From positions 496,001 through 560,000 of the forward strand of contig JALBUN010000012.1 of NCBI GenBank assembly GCA_025174535.1: DNA of 64,000 nt. The letters run 5' to 3'. The position numbers and the translations under genes were made by a program. Origin of the DNA: Cantharellus purpuraceus (taxonomy: Eukaryota; Basidiomycota; Agaricomycetes; Cantharellales; Hydnaceae). The notes under the pieces are model-generated. The model was not told where the DNA came from, ran no database searches, and saw nothing but the letters and a program-made list of their open reading frames with translations. This document shows positions 26,828 through 38,042 of the stretch, piece by piece; the stretch's first letter is position 1; the number at the start of each line of letters is the position of its first letter.

Positions 26828-27355
26828 ACTGTTATGACTATATTCATTAATGTCCAGATCCCCATCCGATCCACTCAGATCCCCACGCATATGAAATCTA
26901 TACTCCATTTGGAAACCGCCGTCTCCATCTACCTGTCTGATTGTCACCGCCGATTCCGCCCATCCGTCTCCGGTTCCAATTGATGCATCAGCATCACCAT
27001 AGGAACCTGGACATCTGTCCCCATCGGACTCGGACATGCTCATGTAAGGCCGTCGGCCTCGGAGACCCATCACTGGAGTAATTATTATTAGATTTCAAAT
27101 ATGTATTTAAGTTGCCTGACTGGGGACTTCATTCCCCAGTTTGAATATTGAATCACGCCTAGCTCCTAAGTCTGATCCTAACCATCTAATTTGTACTCTG
27201 TCTCTGAAATCTTGGACACCAGTATTAGTGAGGGCGCAGCACATAAGCTGAAGCCAAGTCCGTTCCGACCCCCGCAATGTACTCCGCCCCGACCCAACCT
27301 CCGACCTCGATCTCCGACCCAATCTCTGACCCCCAATCGGACCTAGTGCGTAACA
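26828..27355 (+). repeat. LTR-C, right copy (528 bp)
   Basis: TGTTATGAC...GTGCGTAACA, the partner of 23127-23653. Numerous substitutions between the two copies indicate an old insertion. Confidence 0.8.
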
Positions 27356-27407
27356 CATCTGAGATCCAACGCTCGGCCCATTTCATCCTCACTGATACGT
27401 TCCAGCT

Positions 27408-27448
27408 CCGATTTCGTCCTCCCTGATACGTGTCGATTTTCACTGGGG
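27408..27448 (-). repeat. Right terminal inverted repeat of the composite insertion
   Basis: Inverted partner of 15671-15711. Just inside it a second, weaker copy of the core occurs (TATCAGTGAGGATGAAA on the minus strand), so the subterminal region has a direct repeat. Confidence 0.65.
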
Positions 27449-27453
27449 GTCAT

Positions 27454-27768
27454 CACGCGATCTGGAGACTCATAATAAGTAGATGCCGCTGATAAACTTG
27501 AGAGTGAGAGCAGAATCTTCTGAAGGTAACCCTCTACTCACGCATTACCAGGCACACTACATATCGGACCGCGTAATTAGAGAATATATGTTGTTAATAT
27601 GGAGTAACAACATATATTCTCTAAAGTGCGATCTCATCGCCTTGGAGAATCTAGAATCCAATCAATCAGTTGAGGCTGCGAGAAATAGGCCCCACAGTTG
27701 TACTGGCATGCACCCTATTCCATTAATCACTTTGCACCTCGTTTGGAACATCCATATTTCTCTCAAAC
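27454..27768. repeat. Spacer between the insertion and GST copy 3, with a 19-bp-stem hairpin
   Basis: Counterpart of the copy 1/copy 2 spacer. It contains a perfect inverted repeat at 27577-27624: TTAGAGAATATATGTTGTT, a 10-nt loop, then its complement. In the other spacer (about 14537-14578) only a partly deleted version remains. Confidence 0.7.
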
Positions 27769-28645
27769 TCATATGACCACCTGCCATTCCTCGGTCTTTC
27801 TCAATAACCTCTCCCATCTCCCACCACTACAGTGCTTCAATCGCTTCTCCCATTCATCCGGCAGAACGACTTTAATCCAGAGTGAATATGATATAAGGAT
27901 GATGTCAGCACGAGTAGGCTCATTCCCTCCAGCAACATAATCGACATCAGGGCCATTCTTCTCAAAAATAGTTGCGAGCTTTTCGAATGCAGCCTGGAGA
28001 CTCTTCCATTGGCCTTCTCTCACCTCACCTTCAGGACTGAACTGCTCGAGGGGCTTGCCGAACATCGCTTCTCCGGTTCGTCGGAGGTACGCGCTGCTGC
28101 GGTCATCAAGTATTGCACATGAGGCAGGCCACAAAATCATCCCCAGATGGGGGACAATGATACTCTTGAAGCACTCCTCGAAGGCGTACTGGAGCGCTTT
28201 ACCCTGCTTTGGGAATACAGGCCGGTCCGGATATTTCTCATCGAGATATTCGGCAATGACGAGAGAGTCAGCGATGACCACTGGAGGGCTGCTGCTTGTG
28301 TCGACAATGGCAGGCAGTGTGTAGTATGGCTTGGAGGGGTCGTCAGGCCTGCTCGCTGTAGGAAGGCATCCTAGCTTGATGAGAGTAGGCTCAATGTCAG
28401 GAAATGAGATCCAGACTGTCTTGTAGGGAATGCGCTTATAGTTGAGCACGATCCTACGAGAAGTGAGCGTGAGATAGGTATTATTTCAAGGCGAGTACAG
28501 ACCTTGCTTTCCATGTATTTGGACTCCTGGAAGGGGACAGTCATGTGTGAATCAAGTCAAGACCCTGCCAAAGACAATCCGCGTACCATGCTTGATGCAA
28601 CTTGGAGGAGATGTCGTATAAAGTGATGCTGGGTTCTGAGGACAT
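27769..28645 (-). CDS. Glutathione S-transferase, etherase-like fungal class, copy 3
   Basis: Exons of 59, 24 and 685 nt give 255 residues; start MSSEPSITLYDISSKL at 28645, one codon shorter in exon 1 (KLHQAW against KLTPQAW). Intron 1 is unrelated in sequence to that of copies 1 and 2 (GTACGCGG...CCTTCCAG). The C-terminal half and 3' flank match copy 2. The frame is complete; a Trp near the C-terminus found in the other copies (RLKHWSGG) is Cys here (RLKHCSGG). Role as for the other copies. Confidence 0.88.
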
Positions 28646-29708
28646 GGCGGTTGCTAATATTTATGGGACACGAAGGGAAGGCTAAGTGTAGGACTTCAGT
28701 TTTGCGGGGAGCAATCAGCTAATAAATTCAGTAGCTACCCAAGTGTAGGCTACAAAGCTCACGGTTAATGTAATTATACATGAGAGAAGGAAATGGAACA
28801 TACACTTCAGTTGTGCGGGGAGCAATCAACTGAAGTGTCCGATGGAACAATATAGAGCTTATATACCACCGAGTCAGGTGGGCAAACTGAAACCAGGATC
28901 GCCGTACTTGACCGCTATGCGTGTGTATTTGCGGCTGTTGAGTTCGGTGGTACTGACGTTATGCTTCCGTCAATTCGTCGGCCTCGATATTCCAACAGTT
29001 GCTGTCTATTTTTTCCACCAGGAATGAACGTAATTACAGTCATCCTGCTAGATACTCGGCGAACAGCGTCGGCCGTAGACCTCACTCGGGTGTGAATCAC
29101 CGAAAAGCTTTGTCACCAACTTGGTCGGAGTGTGCCCTAGTGTGGCAAACTCATGGTTGTGTCAGGAGTCGAATAGCCGTAAAAGGAAGAAAGGAACAGA
29201 GGTATAAGCGCGCCGCTACAAGCCTCTCCGCTCCGGGGCTTTAAGATATGCTTGAATGGGGCAATCTCCTGGCCATTCCACCTATACTCCGGAACACTAT
29301 AACCAGGTGTTCCGCGTGCAGAGTGATGGTGACAATGCGATGATGTGTGAGACAAGCGACAGATTTGGTTGCCGAGTGCATAAACCAAGAACTTGAGGAG
29401 TTGGCAAGACAGGAGCTGGAGACCGTCTCAGGCAGCGAGCAGCGGTGGTGCAAATTTTTGAGAGACGGCATGTACATTAGACGTACAGCGAAGTTGATCG
29501 ACTCCAGCTTTTCAAATTTCGGGCGTGGGCGCTGACACGGGTTGGCGGCTTCTAGCGCCTATGATTTGTCCAACTGCTCGTCCGTTGAATGACACGCCTC
29601 CTCCTCTTCACACGCTCACCATCTCGTCCTCCCTCTCATTGTCTTTGACGACCTCGGTGGCCGGTCGATCAACGTTACACACGTCTGCAACGCGCTTTCG
29701 TCGTTGCC
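28646..29708. other. Intergenic region with a repeated GCGGGGAGCAATCA motif and hairpin
   Basis: A motif CTTCAGTT(T/G)TGCGGGGAGC occurs at about 28694 and again at 28806. The second copy lies inside a 12-bp perfect inverted repeat (ACACTTCAGTTG ... CAACTGAAGTGT, 28802-28837). No gene recognised. The 3' part may hold the 5' UTR or unresolved first exon of the protease gene. Confidence 0.5.
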
Positions 29709-32035
29709 ATGCTGCGCCCTCGAGATGTTGCCGGAGGCAAAGACGGCGTCGTACTCAACATGACTCTCTCCGGAGATGGTATATGGAACGCGTGAGCAAG
29801 TGCCTGTCTTGGCATGCTCCCCACTCACCTCCAGAGCAGAATATATTCCGTACCAGTCTTTGTTGGTCAGGACCAACAACGTCTCATGCTTTCCGTGGAC
29901 ACCGGGTCCTCGGATATTTGGCTCGCCTCAACCGCTTGCTCAACATCAGCATGTTCCTCCTCTCATGCCACGCTTTACGATCCTTCAACTTCCATGCAGA
30001 CGGGCCAATCTGTCAATCTTACCTACCTGTAAGGCTATTCATGCGCCACAGCACCGCCTTTCATGTATATTGACAATTGACAGACGAGGCGCCGCATCCG
30101 GCCCCATCGTATGGGATGCCTTCAAACTTGGTCCCTACACCATCCCTACGCAGGCCCTCGCCGCAGCTAGTCAGGTAGTCGACGAATCCCTCTCCACATC
30201 CTTTGTTGGCCTCATCGGTCTCGCCCTGCCTCCCAACTCCCTCATAGCACACAAAATTAGTCCCACGGAAAGTGATGCCCCCGACGGCGCCACCATGCAG
30301 GAAAACCTTTTCGGTCTCACTCCCGTTGATGCTGCTCCTGCACATCGTTTCTTTGGTATATCCCTAGAGCGCCCCGGTAGCTCACGCATCCCCTCCCTTC
30401 TCAGCATTGGGCGACATCCCGACAATCTTGTCCCGGGGTTCGACCCATCGACTATACACTTCATGGATCTGATTGCTTCAAGGGCAGGAGACACGTTTTG
30501 GCGCGTGTCTGTTGAATCTATCACGGGCTGGATCGATGGTTCTCCGAAGCCGGTATCGTTAGGGACTACCTCGGTGTTGGCGGATGTTAGCTCTCCAGTT
30601 GCGATTGTGGATACTGGTGGTTCGGGTATACTTACCACTAGGCAGATCGCTAATGCCATATACGGTGCCTGGCAGATTGGGCCCGGCCAAGACGGGAATT
30701 GTAAGTGCGCTCATCTTTAGTTCAGAGTATAATTAAATTGGGCTAGATTATGTGCCCTGCACAACACCGATTAATATCTCAATTGGTCTCGGACGACTGC
30801 CACCCATCCCTTTACATCCCTTAGATATCACAGCTCCCCCTCCCAGTTCCTCATTCTCTTCAGACTCTTCCAGCTGCCTCGGCCTCATTCAGGCCTCTGA
30901 CAGCCTCGCCAACACAGCCGACCTTATACTAGGAATTCCCTTCCTCCGGAATGTCTACGCCGTCCTCGCCGCCTCTACCCCCAACACCACCACCACCTCA
31001 CCACAAAGCCAAGCTTCTTCCTTTCCCCGCCTTGGCCTCATACCCCTCACAGATCCTACAGCCGCGTTAAACGAATTTCACAACGTTCGCGTGCTTGGGC
31101 AGCCACTCGACCCAAACGGGTCACCGACGCCGCCTAGCTCGCAAGTGACGGTGGGGAAGAAGCTCAGTGTGGGCGTTATAGTACTCATTTGCATCATCGG
31201 GTTCTTCACTCTGTGTGGCACGGTATTTGGCGTGTGTTGGTGGATACTACGGCGACGGTTCAAGGAGAAGAACACGGGAGAAGGAGCAGCTGCAAGGGGA
31301 ATGGAGCGAGAGCGAGAGGGGGACGCAGAGAGTGATGAAAATACCTTGCGGCAAAAAAGGTGGGAGGAGGCCAAGAAGAAGGGACTGCTGTATGAGGAGA
31401 GTAGTACAGGAAGCGATTGGACAAGGGTGGATGCGAGGCAGAAGAAGGAGGATTTGGAACCCGGAGTAGGGAAGGAGCGATTGTCGACGTTGTCGCAGCC
31501 GAGGTCGACGTCGTCGGCCGAGTCAGCGGTGGGCTTGGATGCGGATGCGGGACATGCCGTGCCGGATTCTATGCTACCTTTCCATACAGATGGCCATGGA
31601 TACACAGGCGATGACAGCGATCCCTGGGGTACGTTATCGGCTCTCCCAAAACACTCGCGGATGGTCAGTGAATTGGAGACGGGTGCGACGGGCCTGTACG
31701 CCGTGCCGCTCCTCGACAAGGGCGATATGACGCCCTGGTCTGCTGATAGGGCAACTCATGGCCGTATGCCGTCGTCATCGACGTATTCGGCGACGGTGAC
31801 GTTTCAGGATGAACACGATATGGCGGGGATTGGTGCGCGTGGTTCGGTCGCGAGCAGTGGGCAGACCGTGGCGCGGCCGTGGGTGGAGAAGGCTGCATCG
31901 GAAGCGTCTGCGGGGTCGGGATCGTGGGTGGGGAGTAAGTGGACTGGGGAGCTGGGGGGTGTGATGGAGCCACGGCGGCGTGGGCCTGAGGGAGAGGAAG
32001 ATTGGCCTGTGGAGCGGGGCCCATTGGAGCATTGA
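29709..32035 (+). CDS. Membrane-anchored pepsin-like aspartic protease (peptidase family A1)
   Basis: Two-lobed aspartic endopeptidase fixed to a membrane by a C-terminal helix. Seen: first catalytic motif VDTGSSDIWLAS, second motif IVDTGGSGILTT, a Ser/Thr-rich stretch, then a single transmembrane helix (VGVIVLICIIGFFTLCGTVF, about 31160-31230) followed by WWILRRRFKEK and a long disordered cytosolic tail of about 260 residues. Likely introns: about 29791-29840 (3' site CCAGAG), 30032-30084 and 30702-30747; each restores frame. The N-terminus is uncertain: ATG 29709 is the first in-frame Met of the open frame but lacks a signal peptide, so an upstream exon around 29560-29680 with a hydrophobic segment probably supplies it. 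The second motif has Gly where Thr or Ser is usual (DTGGS). Confidence 0.85.
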
Positions 32036-34738
32036 GCGGGATGCTTTGGGCTCATTTTTATGATCGCCTGTTGAGCGTGCATGTTGCGCCTGTGCCCGCC
32101 TGGCTTGCTTTCCTTCCCTCCCTCCGCCGCCCTCACCTCCGAAGACTGGTTGCACTCCCTCCTATTCATGTCCCTCTCCTCTCTCTTGAACCTTCCGTCA
32201 TACGTCCATCCCTCTCTTCCCTTTGTCGCCTTTCCTCCTCTCCCCTCACCCTTTCGTCGTCTGTCCTCCTCATCCCTCTTGCTGTCTCTCATCCCTTCCG
32301 GCATCAGCACATGGAACTGGAACTCACTCGTTATTTTCAGTATACAACATCACACCTCCCCAATCCCCACACGGACGGTACATGGAATACATGTGGCCGC
32401 ACTATGCGGCCCTGGCGCACACATCTCATGTTTTTGTTTATCTCGATGATCTCTCGCACGTCATGCTAGTTAATACTGTTTATGGTCGCTCTCTGGATAT
32501 CTGGATGGTCGATTGGATGGATTCCTGTGGACACTTCGTTCGTTTATTCCTATCGTCTCCCCCTCTCTCTTTTTCTCTCCAGCTGTGCTTTTGTTAGTGT
32601 AATGATAGATAGTGGACATGGTTAGGATATTGTACGTATGTTAGACGATGCTGTTGAACTAAATATATCGTGTTGTTTGCTGGGGTTTTGGAATCAAGTT
32701 TTAAGTTCCGTGAAGATCAAAAGGTTTCTGTATCAAGCTCGAGTGCTCGATGGACATGGAGTCATTTGCAATCAATAGCGCAAGCGATTTTGCAAACGAT
32801 TATTATCAGCGTTAAGAACTCTCAACGGGGAAAAGTGTCAGGTGACCAGAGCTGGGCGGAGTACGAGTCATAGGTACTGTGCCGTATTACGAGTTTGTTC
32901 GTAAAAACATCGGAAGTCCTTCCCCACATGGGTGTGTACACATTGGTGTGCGATGCGAGACGGGTCGGGTCGGGTCCGTGACGGTCGCATATCATCGATC
33001 GGATCCAACTGCGATTTTTGGCAGGAGCTTCGGGGGCTGATGCTGACAGGTCCGTGTACTACAGGATTGCGCCATGTACCTACCTGCCGGGAATATAGTT
33101 GCGGACAACACGGATCACTACTGGTGGATTGGATAGCTGTGTCGCCACCCGTGAGTAAAAATTATTTTTTTTACCTAGAACAGTGTCAAAGATTTCAATG
33201 TTGGTGTCGAATTTACCTGGTGAATACCTGGTGTTTAGCATTAACATTGACTCGATCATATATGCTGGCTTTCACACCAAGTATGAATTCCGCTAGTGGG
33301 TTCAATGCTTTGCCAGGGCCTCTGACGCGACGCCAGTCACGGCGTCCATCAGCCAATCGGCGACGCGTGAGATTTTCAAGTGAATACAGCAGCAGCAGCA
33401 GCAAAAACACTTTACCACGCTGACGCTCGGACCCTCACAGCGCTCCGACTTTGCATGATACACTTTGCTCGGAGGGCGGTGCATTATTGCCTGAAGCGGT
33501 GCGGTGTTTTTTTTTTTGCGCCTAGTTCAGGATCAGGGCTTGAGATCAGCTCCAACGAACGACACGTGGATGAAAGATGGCTCGCGTTCGCGGGTTTGGG
33601 TTGAGTTGCGCCGTTGTTGTGCGGCGAGCAGGGGTGGCATGAATGCATGGAGTTGTAAGGGGGGGCGCGTCGATCGTGATGCGTGTTGTCGGGGGCGACG
33701 AGGCAATGTCGATGATCTTCCATGCAATTCAGTCCTAGGGACGGCACTCGCTTCTGAGGGGATGATTGACCTTCCATCTTGTTGCCAGCGGACTGAGGTC
33801 ATGGGTCTTGTGCCCCCTTGTCCGAGTGCTCGTGCTCGCCCCTTGCTAGGTTGCCTCGTCCTGCCTCGCCTTCAACACGTGCATCCCACAATACTCACAC
33901 GCTGGCCCTCACACAGTCCCCGATTCCCCAAGAGGCATGTCTGACACGGATATAGTATGGATTGCATTAGGAGGGAGATTCTTGGCTTCGCCTCCTTGTA
34001 TTTTGGTTTGGAGATCAAGACAATGTTCCTGAATCAACGACCCCACCAAAAGAAGAGGGTAAATACTGTAAAGTCTTCGATTGATGGGTAAAGCTGAGTG
34101 CGAAATTTTTCGCTGCTTTACGTGCTTTGCTTCCGCTTCGAAGCGTTCATCATCAAATCTTGACCGATGCGTGTGTGGCTGTTGATGCGGGGAACATCTC
34201 CAGATCCAGGTCAGTGGGTTTGCAGCGAAGGAGCTAGGCCGCAGTTGCTGCTGCTGCAACACTGCGCGCTGCGTGCTGCTGCAAGGGGAAGACGTTTCGA
34301 GGGCTGCGTGGGGCGGGAAGGGCACTGTCGTGTTTGATATCCGCGCTGGACACGGTTGCCGCTGTGCCCATTACAATCGTCGCGGAGTGCCCCTAGCACC
34401 GTCCACCGTCTGTCACGCTCATACGACTCCTCGCACGACATGGCCCTCGCTCCTATCTTCACTACCAGGCCGTAATAGCTACCCCACCTACTGTGGCAGG
34501 GTGGACACGTGACTGGGAAGGAAACGGCTGCGATGTGCGTCCACATTTTTCGGTGGTGGCTTGCATCCTCCGTCCCATCTCGGCTCTGCATCGCCTCCCA
34601 CTGGCTAGCGCGCGCCCGGAGGAGCAATCATAGCTTATCATAGCTCGCTTGCGCGCTCTTCTACGGAAATAGGAACTACCTGCCGCTGACGTCGGGGTTC
34701 ACGGAGCCTCGTGTCCTTTATCCTCCTTGTTTGTGTTT
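32036..34738. other. Gene-poor region downstream of the protease
   Basis: 2.7 kb without a convincing gene. The first 600 bp are CT-rich and probably 3' UTR. Several 60-160-codon frames exist on both strands between 32900 and 34630 but overlap each other, lack family resemblance and have no consistent splice partners. A short CAG repeat occurs at about 33389-33405 and a TGCTGC run at 34245-34285. Confidence 0.4.
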
Positions 34739-35175
34739 TCATTTTGAACTGTACATGCTCGTTTTTGGTGCATACTCGCGCTCGGAATCAAGATCGTGAT
34801 CGGGAGATCGGGCTTGACGTGTGCCTCCTCCTCCCCCTGAGAGGGCCAAGTAAGGTGGGTTTTCGTCCTGGTCATTGGTGGGAGAACCGCCGCCGGTGGT
34901 GTACGCCGCCGGTTCGAAATGACGTACCTTGTTTCCATACGACCGTTCTTTCCCTCGGTGTGTCCCGCGAACCCGTATAGTGCCTCGTCGTCGAGACAAC
35001 AGCACGACTCTATTGACAGGGGTAGTCTCCGACGAAAGAACCGCGGTGAGCTCTCGCGCACGGCACGGCAAGGCACGTAGGGGGGAGGCGTCATCGGCAC
35101 CGGCACTGGCACTGGCACCGTCGAGGCACGGCTCGAGACTCGCCTATGAGCTCTCTTGGACATAATATCAGCCAT
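34739..35175 (-). CDS. Possible small hypothetical gene
   Basis: A start at 35175 (MADIMSKRAHRRVSSRAS) and, in another frame, a protein-like C-terminus (DENPPYLALSGGGGGTRQAR to a stop at 34739) could be joined by an intron near 34995-35060, but I found no fully consistent splice pair. A perfect GTACGT donor at about 34927 and a CCAG acceptor lie inside the second frame, which is also open across that intron. No family. It could be noise in a GC-rich region. Confidence 0.3.
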
Positions 35176-35871
35176 GTACGCACACAAGGGCCATACACGC
35201 ACGCGTGCGGCAAGTCCGATACGTACGTTCGCCTCGCCTGAAGTCTACCACGACAGAAACCTACCAACGACTACGGAAACGGCGCGCGCCGAACGCCGCC
35301 GTCAAAAGTGACAAGTATACGAATCCCAGGAACCGAAATTGACCGGAGCACTTTGGCAAGGCACCGCACAAAGCCAACGTCCAACCCCCCAAGCCAAGCT
35401 ACACGCACGCCTTCGACTACCCCTGGAGCAACAACATAGACTTAACACACATGGTTGGAGGCGCAACTGTCTGTCACCTCATCCCGATCGCAGTGCGGCG
35501 GCTGCTGCTGCTGCTGCGCTTGGCGTCTTGTATTTGGGCGCCTGGCTCAATTAAATCGGCTTCCAGAGCGCGCTCCGGTGATTAGTACTATGTATATTGC
35601 AGAATTTTGGGTACTTGTGACGGTAATTATAAAGGACTATGTACGCGTTTTGGTGATACAGTATGGCAGATGTTGTCGTGACAATCACAGAGAAGGAAAA
35701 AAAAGAACACAATCGGGGAAGACGAGAGACAAGTGTTGAATGCGGCCATGAACAAAAAGATGTTAGAATTTCATGCAGAGGGGGGATATGATGAATGAAG
35801 CAAATCACGATCGAGATGGGGGGAATATCCAAATGCAGCGGAGACGGAAACATGTGCTGGTATTGTGGGTT

Positions 35872-36913
35872 TCACGCGCGCACCCGTCGCGGTTGCCGGA
35901 CGCGTACAGTCCACTGAATCTCCTCATACGGGGGTGGCGCTTCGTACTCGACGACCTCTTCCTTGAGCTCTGGGAACTGGGACTCTACCGACACACGCCC
36001 CCGCATACGGTCCCGCTCGTCCCAACATGTCGACAGGTCGGACGAGGAGGAGGAAGAGGACATGACGGAGGTGATGGGGGAGATGGGTGTCGAGGCGGAG
36101 GAGGACACAGAGGCGGAAGAGGAGGCGGCAGGCGGGCGAGAAGGCCGTGCCTGTGGGATGGCGAGCTGGGGGAGGCCGGCGCGGGGTGGAGAGGGCACGG
36201 GTAGCGGCGCAGCAGCGGGCGCTGTGGAGGGGACTGGGATGGCTGGGAACCCGCGCCAGTCCTCAGGGTGTGTGAGAAGGAGGAGCGCGGTGACGATCAG
36301 GTAGTCCACGAGAAGGGACGAGACACCACCGTCTTGTGGCTCAGGGAGCCCAGTGAGGGTGGGGACGGACACGTTGAGACGTGCGCGGGCGGTGATGATG
36401 GCGGGCTCGAACACGGCAACGGGTGTCCCAGAGGAGGTGCACTGCAGGCGCTGGGTCAGCACAGGTGCGCAAGAGCAGCGACGGGGCGCAGCACACCTGG
36501 AACACGCCCTGGACGCGACGCCACTTTAGAGAGTGCGAGTGGCCGGGGATGCGGAACTTGCGAGAGCTGGCGGGCAATGGGTCGGCAAGGCGGAGCAGAT
36601 GCAGACGGGGACGGACGTACGTGTTGAGACAGTTGCGCTTGAGCAGGTCATCCTCGGACAGGGTGGACCCGTCGAGGAAGAGCTGCGCCTGGGAGGCGTC
36701 CTTGCCCTTGCCCTTTGGCGAGGTGCGCTCGGGCCAGTGGATGTTGGCAATAAGAGCGAGGCCGGTGCGGGAGTCGCAGCGGGAGAGGGAGGTTGTGTTG
36801 CCGTATGTCTCTGTGGAGTAGACGGGGGAGCCGTTGTCGGTGAGGATCGTCTCGAGGAAGGAGGGAGAGGAGAGACGGAGGGTGAGGAGGGTGGCGGGGA
36901 TGGGGGACGACAT
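35872..36913 (-). CDS. DUF6593-like hypothetical protein
   Basis: Three exons (36913-36621, 36566-36497, 36441-35872) give 310 residues. Both donors and acceptors are good (GTACGT...CGCCAG; GTGTGC...CTGCAG). The N-terminal ~190 residues have the layout of the basidiomycete DUF6593 fold: a beta-rich start (SPSFLETILTDNGSPVYSTE), an interior SRKFRIPGHSHSLKWRR, then VFEPAIITARARLNVS and a hydrophobic helix VDYLIVTALLLLTH. The C-terminal ~120 residues are a Pro/Ser-rich disordered tail ending in a PPPYEEI motif, which could recruit WW-domain ubiquitin ligases of the Rsp5 type (inference). Function unknown. Isolated between gene-poor flanks. Confidence 0.7.
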
Positions 36914-37972
36914 TGCGGCGTGGCTCAGAGGGGGTGCGAGCGACTGGGCAGGCGAGGCTTTGGCAGACGGCTTTAAATAAAAGAGGAGAGGGTGGCTGCA
37001 GCGCCCGGGGCCAAAAAGGGTATGCGCGTGTGGTTCGCCGGAGTTTGGCAGTGCCGACCCGTTTTGGGCTAGCCAGCCAGGTCATGGACAGCGGAGCATG
37101 ACTCGCCGAGTACACTACTCCACGAGTCACCTCGCCATCTCCGCCTGAGCGGAGGCGTGCACGCCCCCGGCATTCGCTCTCAAACCGGATATATTGTGCA
37201 ATGCCCCCAGGGTTGCACAGGACATTTCGGCGATATACTCCTTCTGCAAGACTTGGTCCTCAGCCTGCGCCACCTCCAGTGTACTCCCATGCTGACGGTG
37301 CCGGCTAGCGCGCCACCCAGCGTCTCTCGCGCCACAGCCGTTGTGCAACTGCAAAGTGACGTGGCCAACCTGACACACGCCGCTGGCACTGTGTTCTCTC
37401 ATAACCTTGGAAAACACCTTTCGGGCTGTCCTTGTACCGCCCCCGCCCACGCAACACACGCATCAAACCTGCAGCAACACAGTCTTATCAACAGGCTCCG
37501 CCCTATGGCTCAATCCTCGGTGCCGCACGCAACCCACAGTACGATGGACTTGTCCCCGAGACGTCGCTGCACCCCCCAGATCTCCGCCCCCTCCCCGTAA
37601 CAAGTTAATACCATGGTGCGGACCAGCTCATCCGGTCGGCCAGCCCGGTCAGTTCTCCTCCCTCCTTTCCCTCTTTTCTCCAGATGTGGCTGGTCGGCTC
37701 AGGGTACACCGATCCAACTGATGATATGCCGATGTGGAGTAGCATATCAATCAATCATATCCAAGTCCACTGCGGTGACATTTGCCCGTACCACTCATTC
37801 AAGTATACCAAAGTCAAACTCGAACGACTGTTTCCAAGGTAAAGAAAGGTCTACCCTGGTCTGCCGTCACAGGCAAACATGACGGGGCCCTATCGCACCA
37901 ATCGTACTGCAAATCCCGAGGAGAACAGTCAGGGGTATGTACATGTCAGGAGCAGGAGCAGCAGAAGCAGGA

Positions 37973-38042
<70 letters not shown>

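Larger units (their letters stand above)
23127..27355 (+). mobile_element. Gypsy-type LTR pair (LTR-C) enclosing a gag fragment and foreign segments
   Basis: Two similar LTRs, 23127-23653 and 26828-27355, both start TGTTATGACTATATTC and end with a TAACA-type terminus. Between them lie a gag 5' end, the second LTR-A unit, an unidentified segment, an LTR-B copy and a coiled-coil ORF remnant. Flanks CAGCT and CATCT match in four of five positions, so a decayed target duplication is possible. Its own protease, RT and integrase are missing. The element adjoins the protease start of the minus-strand Gypsy. Confidence 0.7.
15671..27448. mobile_element. 11.8-kb composite insertion bounded by terminal inverted repeats and a 5-bp target duplication
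   Basis: The ends are inverted copies of one another: CCCCAGTCAAAATCGATACA at 15671 and CCCCAGTGAAAATCGACACG read on the minus strand from 27448, extending about 41 bp with five mismatches. GTCAT flanks both sides (15666-15670 and 27449-27453), as expected for a 5-bp target-site duplication. The insertion separates GST copies 2 and 3, and the two outer flanks align with the intact spacer between copies 1 and 2 apart from a 6-bp difference. No transposase is visible; the interior is filled with broken retroelements listed separately. This could be a non-autonomous DNA transposon that became a landing pad, or two inverted fragments of one element joined by rearrangement. Family not determined. 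Confidence 0.55.

Noticed and set aside
23122..27360. Perfect target-site duplication for the LTR-C pair
   Set aside because: Flanks are CAGCT and CATCT, four of five matching; I record it only as possible, because the left flank is Gypsy pol and the right flank is the outer inverted-repeat element.
34211..34627. 138-aa minus-strand frame with many Cys and Arg
   Set aside because: No domain, no conserved pattern, and an overlapping plus frame of similar quality; GC-rich noise is the simpler reading.
35963..36821. Several long plus-strand frames rich in Glu/Gly/Arg
   Set aside because: Antisense to the DUF6593-like gene, whose splice sites and C-terminal composition are consistent on the minus strand.
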